Shown here piece after piece: positions 17,679 to 26,402 of a stretch of DNA of 64,000 bases (positions within the stretch are counted from its first letter, which is position 1; each line of letters opens with the position of its first letter). Source of the stretch: Pseudomonadota bacterium (lineage in GTDB: Bacteria > Myxococcota_A > UBA796 > UBA9615); assembly GCA_024229515.1 (NCBI GenBank), contig JAAESI010000048.1, positions 141,323 through 205,322 on the forward strand. Direction: 5' to 3'. The notes beneath the pieces were generated by a model. That model was not told the origin of the DNA. It did not search any database and worked only from the letters and a program-made list of their open reading frames with translations. The translations under genes and the position numbers were made by a program.

Positions 17679-18515
17679 CTACGTCTCCAACTGAGCGCGG
17701 AAGTGCTCGGAGGTCTGCGCGAGCTTCTCGACGTGGGGCAGCACCTTGCCCCGCTGCACCTCGGGGAGCTGGCCGAAGTCGGAGATCAACTCCTCCGGCA
17801 CGTGCCGGAACGAGACGCTGATCCGGCGGACCTCGAAGTTGTCCATGCGGATGCTGAGCTTCGGTTCGGCGCCGCTCCGCACCCGGGTGACCCGGTGGTA
17901 GAGCCGGTGCTTGTACTCGTCGCCGCTGAAGATGCTGACGGAGCGGTGGCGGGTCCAGACCCCCGGGCCGGGCTCGTCCGGCCGATCCGGATGGACGAAC
18001 TCGAGCAGCCCGGGCTGTCCGATGTTGAACACCACCACGGGCCCCGGTTCGAGGTCCTGGTGCATGCGGAGGCGGGCGTAGTCCCGCGGCGTGCCGAGGC
18101 CGACCTCGCGGCCGAAGTAGTTGATCAGGCAGGTGTTCGGCAGGCCCGGCAGCTCCGCCGGCAGCTCCTCGCCGTGCGCCTCCCTCAGGTGGGTGCGCAG
18201 CCGCTCCAGGATGGTCTGCATCACTTCCGGAAGCGGCTCGGCGCGGACGCATCGATCCTCGCGGTAGTCCGGCTCGGCGTAGTAGCCCAGGCAGGCGAAC
18301 TGCCAGGCCCCCAGCCAGTACACCGGACGGGTGAGGCGCCGCCAGTGGCCCTCGCTCCGGAGGTGCTCGTCGCGCCAGTGCCGCTTCTCCCAGATGGGGA
18401 CGATGTTGGCGAAGTACTCGATCAGCTCCTCGGACTCCTCCTTGGTGATGACTCGGGGGAGGTAGGAGAGACCCGGCAGGTCGATTCGGGTGCGTCCGTC
18501 GGAGGGGTCGGCCAT
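17679..18515 (-). CDS. AlkB-like 2-oxoglutarate/Fe(II) dioxygenase
   Basis: 278 residues. The double-stranded beta-helix motifs are in order: NYFGREVGLG (131-141), the iron facial triad H152 and D154 in MHQDLE, distal H207 in YKHRLYHRVT, and the 2-oxoglutarate-binding R231-x5-R237 in RRISVSFR. VVVFNIGQPG and SVSIFSGDE match AlkB-family strands. AlkB proteins remove alkyl groups from DNA/RNA bases or, in some subfamilies, act on proteins; which applies here is not clear, and the N-terminus does not match E. coli AlkB closely. Cytoplasmic. A weak TAGGTA lies seven bases before the ATG. Confidence 0.8.
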   Translation of the reverse strand: MADPSDGRTRIDLPGLSYLPRVITKEESEELIEYFANIVPIWEKRHWRDEHLRSEGHWRRLTRPVYWLGAWQFACLGYYAEPDYREDRCVRAEPLPEVMQTILERLRTHLREAHGEELPAELPGLPNTCLINYFGREVGLGTPRDYARLRMHQDLEPGPVVVFNIGQPGLLEFVHPDRPDEPGPGVWTRHRSVSIFSGDEYKHRLYHRVTRVRSGAEPKLSIRMDNFEVRRISVSFRHVPEELISDFGQLPEVQRGKVLPHVEKLAQTSEHFRAQLET

Positions 18516-18579
18516 GGGGCACTACCTACATCGGCCGCTCCGGGCTGGCCATGGCGCTTACGGGGTGGTTCGGTTCCTC

Positions 18580-20451
18580 CTAGGGAGCCCAGACCTCGCC
18601 CGCGCCGGGCTCCAGGACTCGGTTCCCTTCACCGGAGGTCTCGCCCGAGATGAGCTCGGTGCCGCCGGGCCCCGGCAGGGTCAGGAAGGCTTCGGTCATG
18701 TTCAAGAGCACGACCGTGCCGTCGTCGAACCGCCAGGTCGTCGGCACCTGGTCGTTGTTCTCGGCGAGCTCCAGGATCGGTCCGGCGTCCAGGCCGCTGA
18801 CGAAGGTGAGGGGGTCCTCCGGCACGGGCGTCTCGCCCCGCAACCGGGTCAGGGCCGGGTTCAGCGCCAGCTCGAGCCGCGCCGGGTCGAGGGTCGGGAG
18901 GTCGTCGCCGAGCATCCAGGTGCCGCCGGAGATCGCGTTGGCGGTCACCGCCCCCGTCGCCTCGGCCTCGGTGAAGGGGTCGCGCACCATGATCTGGTCG
19001 GGGTCGATCCACCACCACCGGCCGTTGCTCCAGCCGCGACCGGCCGACGCCCGCGCCTGCCAGCGCACGTATGCCCGCTGCGGCCGTCGGTCGAAGCTGA
19101 ACCCGATGTCCGCCCCCGTCCGGAACGACTCCGCGTACCCCAGCGACGGCAGCAGCGGCGCCCCACAGGCCAGGATCCAGGCATCGCCCGCGGCCTCCCG
19201 GAGGATCTCCATCGCCCGGTGGTACGCCTCGGTGCCGGTCACGTCCTCGTGCCGCTGCCCCTCCTGGGCCCCCGCGTACAGGAAGTCGAACTTGAAGTAC
19301 TCCCAGCCCTCCTCGACCCGGTCTCGGATCGTCTGCGCGAGCCACGCCGCCGCGTCGGGGTGGGTCGGGTCGAGCACCGCGTAGTCGCCGGTGTTGATGT
19401 TCGTGAAGACCAGCTCCTCGCCGTCGGCGTCGCGCACCCACCAGTCGGCGTGCTCCTGGTAGGTCAGCGTGCTGCGGTCGACGTACAGCGGCGCCATCCA
19501 CAGCCCGGGCGTGAGTCCGGCCGCCGAGATGTCGCCGGCGAGGGCGGCCATGCCCGAGGGGAAGCCGTCGTCCGCGGTCCAGTCACCCCACACCTGCTGC
19601 CAGCCGTCATCGATCTGAAACAGCGTCACCGGCTCGCCGTCGGCCGTTTGTGCGGCCTCCAGGTTGGCGCGCACGGTGGCCTCGGTGATGTCCTCAAAGT
19701 AGTAGTACCAGGTGGCCCAGCCCACCGGCGGTGCGCCGGGAAGAGGCCGCGGAGAGACCCGTTCGGCGGCCGCATCCGCGTAGCTGCCGTGCAGCGCCCA
19801 GGCGTCCTCGCCGGCTCCGATCACCAGCGGGTCCAGCTCCAGGCTCCCGCCCGCCGCAATCTCGATCGCCTCCCCGCGGTGACCCCAGACGGCCCACGCG
19901 GTGTCCTGATCGAAGGCGACGAAGAGCTTCGTGCGGAGCGCTCCCTGCGCGCCCAGCAAGAGCGACGCGCCGTCCGGCCGCCCGACGAGCCCGACCCACC
20001 ACGAGGTCCCGGCCTTCTCCTCGATGACGGTGCGCGCATCGCCGTCGCCGCCGACCTCGGGGACGCCGTCGGCGTCCAGACTCAACTCTTCCAACCCGAT
20101 GACGCCGGAGTACGACCACGACTGGTAGCCCTGCCGCCACAGCACCGCCGCCTCGGCCCCGGCGGTCTCCCAGGCTCCCTCGAGCACCAGCCCGGTGAAC
20201 GTGCCGCCGGAGGCGGACGTCACGGTCGGCACCCACGCGCCGTCGCGGAGCTCGAAGTCGACCTCGAGGCCGCCCTCACCGAGCAGCCGCGCCCGGAGGT
20301 CCAGCGAGGCGCACCCCTCGGCGGTCATCGTCAGGTTGGCGCCGTCCCAGGCCTCGGCTCGCTCGCCCGCGCAGGGCAGGGGCGGCTCTTCGGACGGGCA
20401 GCCCAACAGAAGCGGCGTGATCGCGAGCAGGGCCCGGTTCCAGGTGATCAT
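18580..20451 (-). CDS. GH36-like alpha-galactosidase lipoprotein
   Basis: 623 residues, lipobox LLLGC at residue 18. An N-terminal beta-sandwich (to about 235) is followed by a TIM barrel. VGWATWYYYF, FQIDDGWQQVWGDW and GLWMAPLYV match GH36/GH27 (clan D). The expected catalytic nucleophile is D389 in YFKFDFLY and the acid/base is D448 in SFRTGADIG (R444-x3-D448). All are present, so it should be active as a retaining alpha-galactosidase or related enzyme, tethered outside the cytoplasmic membrane. It is not in a visible sugar-use operon. The ATG at 20451 has no Shine-Dalgarno sequence but a perfectly placed TAGAGT. Confidence 0.85.
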   Translation of the reverse strand: MITWNRALLAITPLLLGCPSEEPPLPCAGERAEAWDGANLTMTAEGCASLDLRARLLGEGGLEVDFELRDGAWVPTVTSASGGTFTGLVLEGAWETAGAEAAVLWRQGYQSWSYSGVIGLEELSLDADGVPEVGGDGDARTVIEEKAGTSWWVGLVGRPDGASLLLGAQGALRTKLFVAFDQDTAWAVWGHRGEAIEIAAGGSLELDPLVIGAGEDAWALHGSYADAAAERVSPRPLPGAPPVGWATWYYYFEDITEATVRANLEAAQTADGEPVTLFQIDDGWQQVWGDWTADDGFPSGMAALAGDISAAGLTPGLWMAPLYVDRSTLTYQEHADWWVRDADGEELVFTNINTGDYAVLDPTHPDAAAWLAQTIRDRVEEGWEYFKFDFLYAGAQEGQRHEDVTGTEAYHRAMEILREAAGDAWILACGAPLLPSLGYAESFRTGADIGFSFDRRPQRAYVRWQARASAGRGWSNGRWWWIDPDQIMVRDPFTEAEATGAVTANAISGGTWMLGDDLPTLDPARLELALNPALTRLRGETPVPEDPLTFVSGLDAGPILELAENNDQVPTTWRFDDGTVVLLNMTEAFLTLPGPGGTELISGETSGEGNRVLEPGAGEVWAP

Positions 20452-20457
20452 GAGGCG

Positions 20458-20463
20458 ACTCTA
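20458..20463 (-). promoter_or_regulatory. -10 box (TAGAGT) of leaderless glycosidase mRNA
   Basis: Minus-strand TAGAGT ends six bases before the ATG at 20451. Confidence 0.5.
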
Positions 20464-20471
20464 GCGGTCGC

Positions 20472-20936
20472 CTACCCCGCGAGCAGCTTCCAGGCCAGGT
20501 ACGCCGCGAGCAGCGCCCCGCCGACGACGAGCAGGTGGCCGGCCCCTCCCTCGAATCGCGTGGGGGGTGGAGGTCCGGTCCCCTCGGGGCTCCGCCGTCG
20601 GGGGGCGTGCTCCTGCGCGAAGAGCTTCTTGACCGCGTCGACTGCGCCCTGCTCCGCGATGAAGACGAAGACGGTTCGGCCGACCTGGATTCGGTCTCCG
20701 CTGCGCAGGCGGTGGGGTCGGCCGAGCAGCTTGTCGTTGACCCTCGTCCCGTTGGAGGTCTTCAGGTCTCGGACCTCGTGGCCTCCCTCCACCTCCCGCA
20801 GCTCGGCGTGGTGGGCGGACGCGGCGCTGTCGAGGACCACGATCCCGCAGCCCTCCCGACGGCCGATCACGACGGTCCCGTGCAGGTCGTGGGTTCGACC
20901 GGGTTCGGCCCCCACCTCGACGATCAACTGAGCCAT
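20472..20936 (-). CDS. FHA-domain protein with C-terminal membrane anchor
   Basis: 154 residues. Residues 1-95 form a forkhead-associated domain: VVIGRREGCGIVV (the GR motif), SAASAHHAELREVEGG (S..H motif) and DLKTSNGTRVND (NGT motif), which together bind phosphothreonine peptides. A Pro-rich linker leads to a single C-terminal transmembrane helix (HLLVVGGALLAAYLAWKLL), so the FHA domain faces the cytoplasm as a tail-anchored receptor for a Ser/Thr kinase pathway. No kinase gene lies in the window. GGGGAGG eight bases before the ATG and a TATCCT -10 box at 20957-20962 give a short leadered mRNA. Confidence 0.85.
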   Translation of the reverse strand: MAQLIVEVGAEPGRTHDLHGTVVIGRREGCGIVVLDSAASAHHAELREVEGGHEVRDLKTSNGTRVNDKLLGRPHRLRSGDRIQVGRTVFVFIAEQGAVDAVKKLFAQEHAPRRRSPEGTGPPPPTRFEGGAGHLLVVGGALLAAYLAWKLLAG

Positions 20937-21046
20937 TCGGCAGCCTCCCCGCGGTCAGGATACCGACGCGCAGGCGGCGGCTGCCCTACCCGCCCACGAA
21001 CGCAGCCGCGGCGAGCGGCCGAGCTACTGCGGGCAGATCCTGACGC

Positions 21047-21913
21047 TTACCTCGAAGGCTGCCGGTACAGAGCGGTCGCGTTGCCGGCGAAGATCCGCTC
21101 GAGGGCACCGTCGGTGAGGCCGAGCGCGTCGCTGTACAACGCCATCTCGCGCTCGATTCGCCCCTCCCACTCAACCGCTGCGGCCGCGTCCTCCAGCGTC
21201 GTTCCGGTGCCCCAGACGAACCGCTCGTGGTGCCGCTGCAGGACCGCCCCGAGGGCGCCGGGGTCGGCATCGGCGGCCGCGAACAGGTGCCCGCCGTCGC
21301 CACCCACGCTGGTGTCGACCCACAGGTTGGGGTGCCGGATCAGCAGCCCGTCGAGCCGGTCGACCTCTCGCAGCAGGCCGCCCCAGTGAGCGATGACGAA
21401 CCGCTCCTGCGGCCACTCCGCGAGCAGCCGCTCCAGCTCGAGCTGCCGGGTCGCGGGACGCAGGTCGACCTCCAGCATCAGCGGCACGCCCTCCTCGAAG
21501 CAAGAGGCCGCGATCGCGTCGATCTCCGCTCGGCGAAGGCCGGCGGTCGGCCCCTCGGCGAGGCTCAGCTTCGCGCCGACGGCCCCCTGAGCCGAGGCCT
21601 GCGACAGCGCCTGGCCGGCGTCCACGCGGAACGGGCGCGTCGATCCGAGGACCGCCAACCGACCGAGGTGCTGGGACGCGAGCAGCAGCCCGCTCTCGGT
21701 GCCCGCGGCCGGGCTGTGGGCGTCCGGCACGAGCACGGCACGCTCGATGTCCAGCCGCTCCATCGCGGCGAGCATCGCGTCCGCCGCCGCCGGAGCGGGC
21801 ACTCCCTCGAAGGCTGTCACCTTGGCGAACGCCATCCGCGGCGCCTCCGCCTCCGACGGAGTGCAGCCGGCCAGGAGCAGGCCGGCGATCAGGGTCAGGC
21901 CGACCGCCGTCAC
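21047..21913 (-). CDS. Amidohydrolase-like TIM-barrel lipoprotein, probably non-catalytic
   Basis: 288 residues from a GTG at 21913; signal peptide with lipobox LLLAGC. The barrel resembles the amidohydrolase-2 family: LMLEVDLRPAT, RFVIAHWGG, HPNLWVDTSVGG, RFVWGTGTT and IFAGNATALY. Two catalytic features look lost: no N-terminal HxH pair is visible and the usual metal-binding Asp of the GTDT/GSDT motif is Gly here (GTGTT). It may bind rather than hydrolyse its ligand. The reading frame is open upstream straight into the DUF2330 gene without a stop; I take that as a missing base and not a true fusion, because a shift of one would put the DUF2330 stop (TGA) over this GTG. Confidence 0.6.
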   Translation of the reverse strand: MTAVGLTLIAGLLLAGCTPSEAEAPRMAFAKVTAFEGVPAPAAADAMLAAMERLDIERAVLVPDAHSPAAGTESGLLLASQHLGRLAVLGSTRPFRVDAGQALSQASAQGAVGAKLSLAEGPTAGLRRAEIDAIAASCFEEGVPLMLEVDLRPATRQLELERLLAEWPQERFVIAHWGGLLREVDRLDGLLIRHPNLWVDTSVGGDGGHLFAAADADPGALGAVLQRHHERFVWGTGTTLEDAAAAVEWEGRIEREMALYSDALGLTDGALERIFAGNATALYRQPSR

Positions 21914-23848
21914 GACGGGGGCGGACGAGTGGCGGCGCCGACGGGCCAGGCCCGCGACCGGCAGCAGCAGCCCCAGCAGCAGCACCGCCAGCGACGTCCG
22001 CCCGTCGGCTGCGGCGCTGCACGCGAGCGGGCCGTCGCCCTCGAGCGGGTTCGATGCGCTCGGATCGGGGCCGATCTCCTCATCGAACCCTTCCTCGTCG
22101 AGGTCGAACTGGTCGCAGACATCCGGATTCACCGCCTCGGCCGGCATCAGCTCGCCGTCCGGAGGCCACTCGACGTCCGCCGGCGGCTCGGTCTCCAGCG
22201 CCGGCTCGGCGCCCATCGCGCAGTAGCCGCCGACCGCCGCGAGCGCGGGTCGGTTGTCGAGCACCACCTCGGGGGGACCGCCGAAGGAGAACCGTTCGAC
22301 CACCATCGCGGCCGGCAGGTCGACGCACAGCGGCAGTTCGTCGACGGCGGGGAACTCGACACCCTCCAGGGACGGGAAGACCAGCACGGGCCTGGGTCCG
22401 GCCTCGGTGCGGACCGCCTGGCCCGACTGCCAGCAGGACGTCTCGCTGCTCCCGCCCACGAAGTCGACGGGCCGGGAGCGGTCCTGGGTGATCTCCCCGA
22501 GCCAGGGGTAGGTGCCCTGCTTCTGCGGCTCCGGGTTCGAGGGGAGCCAGTCGAAGACCGGGTCCTCGTCCATCTCCCAGCCGGACAGCACGCTCGTCAT
22601 CCGGGTCAGCGTCGCGCGCGACGGATCCGCGAACAGCTCGTCCGCCCGCTGCATCGGCTCGACCACCAGTTCCTCGATGTCCGCCACGAAGGCGGCGGGG
22701 TCGAACTGGTCGGTGTCCAGGTACGAGGTGTAGTTCGACAGGCCGTTGTAGAACTGCTGCTCGGTCACGCCCTGGTCGATCAGCTCCTGGGGCATGGGGA
22801 TGTGGCGTCGGATGATCCCCTGCATCACGCCGTTGCGCGGCAGGCCCATCGCCAGCGCCTGCTGCAGGAACGCGGCGGGATCCTGGAGCCCCCGCAGGGA
22901 GTCCAGGTCGTAGCCGGCAGCCGGGTAGATCATCCCGTGGAGGAAGCTGGCGTCGCCGGAGAAGTCCGTCACGAAGGCCTTGCCCCCGGCTTCGTCGATC
23001 GCCTGGGCGGCGAGCCGCTCCCAGTCGCCCGTCCCTCCGTACCACCAGCCGTACAGCCACTGGACGCGGGCGTCGTTGACCCAGACGTTGTCGTAGTTGA
23101 CGGGGATGGCCCGCTGGTTGGAGAGGAACCACGAGCGCACGACGAGGTTCGGCGCGGTGGCTACCGCGGTCAGGACGAGCGGGATCATCGGCCGCTCGCC
23201 GCCGTAGGTCATCACCAGCGGCATGAGGTCGCCGGTGGAGGCGCCGGAGGTCAGCTTCAGGGCGAGGAAGTCCAGCCCCTCCTCGAGGTAGTTCTCGATC
23301 CGCGGGAGGGACGAGTAGGCGACTCGGTAGCCGTTGCAGTTGAACCAGTCGATCAACGCCCCCGCATCGGTGGCGCCGACCACGGTCGCTTCGTAGGAGC
23401 CGACCTGGGTCTGCTGGAGGATCGTGACGTCTCCACCGCCATCGGACGGAGGCCCGCCCTCGCCGCCGGCCCCGTCGGAGTCCAGCTCGTCGTCCCACCC
23501 CTGGGAGATGTAGGGATCGGAGCACTCGTGGTTCCCCACGGTCATCGAGAAGGTCGGGCGCGTCGACCACATCAGGGTGCGGAAGAGCTCCTCGGTGCCG
23601 AGCGCCAGTTCGGGGATTCCGGGCACCGGGACGACCCAGGAGAAGTCCTCGGCCTCGCCCTCGAAGGAGACCTGGACGTGGGTCTCGATCGTGCCGCCGT
23701 GGTCGACGAAGACGATGTTCTCTCCCGTCTGGTCGATCGGGATCTGGCTGCAGAAGAAGCCGCCGCAGGCGAGCGCGGGGCTCGGGAGCAGGGCGTGAAC
23801 GATCAGGGCCGCGCAGGCGGCGATGGACATGGAAAGTCGGCCGGGCAT
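21910..23848 (-). CDS. DUF2330 secreted protein with MYXO-CTERM-like tail
   Basis: About 645 residues from the ATG at 23848 (GAGGAGG six bases upstream). Signal peptide, then ACGGFFC, the hallmark N-terminus of DUF2330 proteins, followed by IETHVQVSFEGEAEDFSWVV and PVPGIPEL. The end is a sorting-type tail: LACSAAADGRTSL, a hydrophobic helix (AVLLLGLLLPVAGLA) and RRRR. The protein is thus likely exported and processed at its C-terminus. As sequenced there is no stop after RRRR: the frame stays open to 21047 through the amidohydrolase-like gene. A one-base shift would end this gene at TGA 21912-21910, overlapping the next GTG. DUF2330 has no established function. Confidence 0.7.
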
Positions 23849-23988
23849 CCGCCCCTCCTCGCATGGGGTCTCTGGGGCGATGTTCCCAGGGGCATGGATG
23901 TGCCTGTCGGGCAGTTCCCGGCCCAACCGCGACGAGCGCACCCGGCTGGTCCCGTTCGTCTGGCCCTGATCGCCTGTGGCATCCGCGA

Positions 23989-25083
23989 TCAGCGCTTGCG
24001 GACCTTCGCGTGGGCCGCCACCCACTCCTGGGCGCAGATGGCTCCCAGGAAGGAGACCTCGCTGGCCAGCGCGGTGGCCGCGCAGATCTCGGCGAGCGCG
24101 TCGGCGTTGCCTTCGCCCGGGCCGGCGCAGCCCAGCGAAGCCAGCGCTTCGGCCTGGGTGGGCAGGGCGGTGCCTCCGCCGACCGTGCCGACCACGAGGT
24201 TCGGGCAGAGCACCTGCCAGTCGACGGTGTCTTCGGCGGCGTCGTAGCGGATCAGGGTCTGCGCCATGCAGGACCCGGGCGCCGCGGCGACGTCCTGCCC
24301 CGTGGCGATGAAGATCGCGGGCAGCACGTTGATGAGGGCGGCGTGACTGTTCTTGGTCCCCGCCCACAGGTTGCTGGTGGTGTAGAGCTGGTACAGCTCG
24401 ACGAGGTCGGACGGCTCGGCGCGCAGGGTCTCGCGCAGGACGTCGCCGGGGATCACCGCCCGGGCGCTCGCGGCGCGTCCCCGACCGAGCAGGACGTTCA
24501 GGTTGGAAGAGACCTTCTCGCCGGAGAGCCCCCCTTCCATGTAGACGCGCTCGGCCTGCGGCTCCCAGGTACGCAGCAGCTCGACGGCCGCGGCCGCGGC
24601 CACGCTGACCATGTTCTGCCCCGAGGCCTGCCCCGGATCGATGCTCAGGCGCACGTGCACGTACTGCCCCTGCACGAAGCACCTCACGTCGGTGAGCTTG
24701 CCGTGGCGGGTCGTCGCCTCCATGGGCGCGGCCAGCTGCTTCCAGTCCGCCTCCACGCGCCGCGCGAACTCGATCGCGTCGTCGTAGCCGCCGAAGCGGA
24801 AGACGGGTGCGCGCTGGATCCCTCCGCGCCGGGTCACCCGGGTCTCGCAGCCGCCGCTGTCGTTGAGCACCCTCATGCCGCGGCAGGTGGACGCCACGAT
24901 GGTCCCCTCCGTGGTCGCCATGGGCACGTGGTAGGTCCCCCGCGCGGCCTGCCCCCGAATCTCCAGCGGGCCGGCGAGCCCGATCGGCACCTGCGCGGTC
25001 CCGATGAAGCGCTCCACGTTGCGGCGCGAGGCCTCCTCGTAGGTGGCGAACCCGGCGGCGGTCACCGTGAATCGATCGTCCAT
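23989..25083 (-). CDS. HMG-CoA reductase homologue with altered catalytic motif
   Basis: 364 residues, ATG at 25083 with AAGGAGGAACG upstream. Class I HMG-CoA reductase features: RNVERFIGTAQVPIGLAGPL, ATTEG (catalytic Glu59), SGEKVSSNLNVLLGRG (catalytic Lys190), NVLPAIFIATGQD, GTVGGGT (NADPH loop) and a C-terminal His (H359 in AAHAK). The normally invariant GDAMGMN motif, which supplies the catalytic Asp, is GQASGQN here (Gln152 for Asp). The enzyme should therefore be impaired or changed in its reaction. No other mevalonate-pathway gene is in the window. Soluble, no N-terminal membrane domain. It diverges from the histidine kinase gene by 136 bases. Confidence 0.8.
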   Translation of the reverse strand: MDDRFTVTAAGFATYEEASRRNVERFIGTAQVPIGLAGPLEIRGQAARGTYHVPMATTEGTIVASTCRGMRVLNDSGGCETRVTRRGGIQRAPVFRFGGYDDAIEFARRVEADWKQLAAPMEATTRHGKLTDVRCFVQGQYVHVRLSIDPGQASGQNMVSVAAAAAVELLRTWEPQAERVYMEGGLSGEKVSSNLNVLLGRGRAASARAVIPGDVLRETLRAEPSDLVELYQLYTTSNLWAGTKNSHAALINVLPAIFIATGQDVAAAPGSCMAQTLIRYDAAEDTVDWQVLCPNLVVGTVGGGTALPTQAEALASLGCAGPGEGNADALAEICAATALASEVSFLGAICAQEWVAAHAKVRKR

Positions 25084-25219
25084 CGTTCCTCCTTCGATGC
25101 CGCGGGAGGGTACCGGTTGATTCCCCGAACTCGAAGTCGGCCGCCGAGGGGCGCGAGGCTGACGACGACATCAACTCACGGGGGCGTGCAGGCGTACACT
25201 CCGAGGGAGGGTGAAGCTC

Positions 25220-26326
25220 ATGGCCGAAGACGACCCGACGACGAGAGCCGAGCGGTCACTCCGCGAGCGCAACGCGGAGCTGCACCAGTACGAGTACATC
25301 GTGTCGGCCTCCACCGACATGCTGGCGCTGCTGGACCCGCGGTTCGTGTACATCACCGCGAACGACGAGTACCTGGCTGCGTTCGGGCTTCAGCGCGACG
25401 ACGTCGTGGGACACACCGTGGCGGAGGTCTTCGGCGTGCCGTTCTTCGAGCAGGTGATTCGGCCCCACGCCGAGGTCTGCCTCGGCGGCGAGAACGTCAC
25501 GTACCAGGACTGGTTCCCCTTCCCGGCGTTCGACGCCCCGCAGTACATGGAGATCCGGTACTCGCCGTACGTCGACGAGGGCGGCTCCGTCCAGGGCTTC
25601 GTCGTGAACGGGCGGAACATGACCGACTACAAGAAGGCGGAGATGGAGCTGACCCGCTCGAACGAGGAGCTTGAGCAGTTCGCGTGGGCTGCATCGCACG
25701 ACCTGCAGGAGCCGCTGCGCATGATGTCCGGGTACGCCGGCCTGCTGGCCCGGAAGTACGCCTCGCGGGAGGACCCCGACGCCGAGCAGTACGTCGCCGC
25801 GATCGTCGACGGCGCGGCCCGCATGCATCGCTTGATCAGCGACCTGTTGACGCTGTCTCGTCTGGGCAAGGCCTCCGAACCGAATCAACCGGTGGCCCTC
25901 GGCTCGGTGCTCGCGGACGTGAAGCGGGACCTTGAGGTGGCGATCGAAGAGTCCGGAGCCGAGATCGCGCACGGGGAGTTGCCCACGATCCCGGGGGATG
26001 TCACCCAGCTGCGCCAGCTGTTCCAGAACCTCATCGGCAGCGCCATCAAGTTCCGCGGTGACGCCCCTCCCCACGTGGAGGTTTCGGCCACGCGGGAGGG
26101 CGAGGAGTGGGTCTTCGTGGTGCGGGACAACGGCATCGGCTTCGGGCCGCAGTACGGCGAGCAGATCTTCGAGACGTTCCGCCGCCTGCACCCCAAGGAC
26201 GCCTACGAGGGGTCGGGCCTCGGGCTCACGCTCTGCAGGCGGGTCGTCGACCGACACGGCGGGCGGATCTGGGCCGAGTCGGAGGCGGGCCCGGGGGCGG
26301 CGTTCTTCTTCGCGCTGCCTGCGTAG
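25220..26326 (+). CDS. PAS-domain sensor histidine kinase
   Basis: 368 residues from the ATG at 25220 (GGGAGG nine bases upstream, TACACT -10 box at 25195). Domains: PAS/PAC (about 20-140, including FVVNGRNMTDYKKAE), dimerisation/phosphoacceptor domain with ASHDLQEPLR (His160), and a HATPase domain with DNGIGFG and GSGLGL boxes. The ASHDLQEPLR box is typical of phytochrome-like kinases. There are no transmembrane helices, so it senses a cytoplasmic signal. The N box reads NLIGSAIKF, where the Mg-binding Asn of NAIKF is Ser, so kinase activity may be weak. No response regulator is adjacent. Confidence 0.85.
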   Translation: MAEDDPTTRAERSLRERNAELHQYEYIVSASTDMLALLDPRFVYITANDEYLAAFGLQRDDVVGHTVAEVFGVPFFEQVIRPHAEVCLGGENVTYQDWFPFPAFDAPQYMEIRYSPYVDEGGSVQGFVVNGRNMTDYKKAEMELTRSNEELEQFAWAASHDLQEPLRMMSGYAGLLARKYASREDPDAEQYVAAIVDGAARMHRLISDLLTLSRLGKASEPNQPVALGSVLADVKRDLEVAIEESGAEIAHGELPTIPGDVTQLRQLFQNLIGSAIKFRGDAPPHVEVSATREGEEWVFVVRDNGIGFGPQYGEQIFETFRRLHPKDAYEGSGLGLTLCRRVVDRHGGRIWAESEAGPGAAFFFALPA

Positions 26327-26402
26327 GGCCTCGGGTCAGCGGCTGCTCGACTGCTCAGCCCGTTTTGGGTGCAGTCGGAAATGCGCGGTCAGCCTAGACA
26401 GC

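Noticed and set aside
15559..18522. 987-codon minus-strand ORF across the damaged gene cluster
   Set aside because: Antisense translation of conserved plus-strand proteins, then merging with another frame of the AlkB-like gene; no domain in it.
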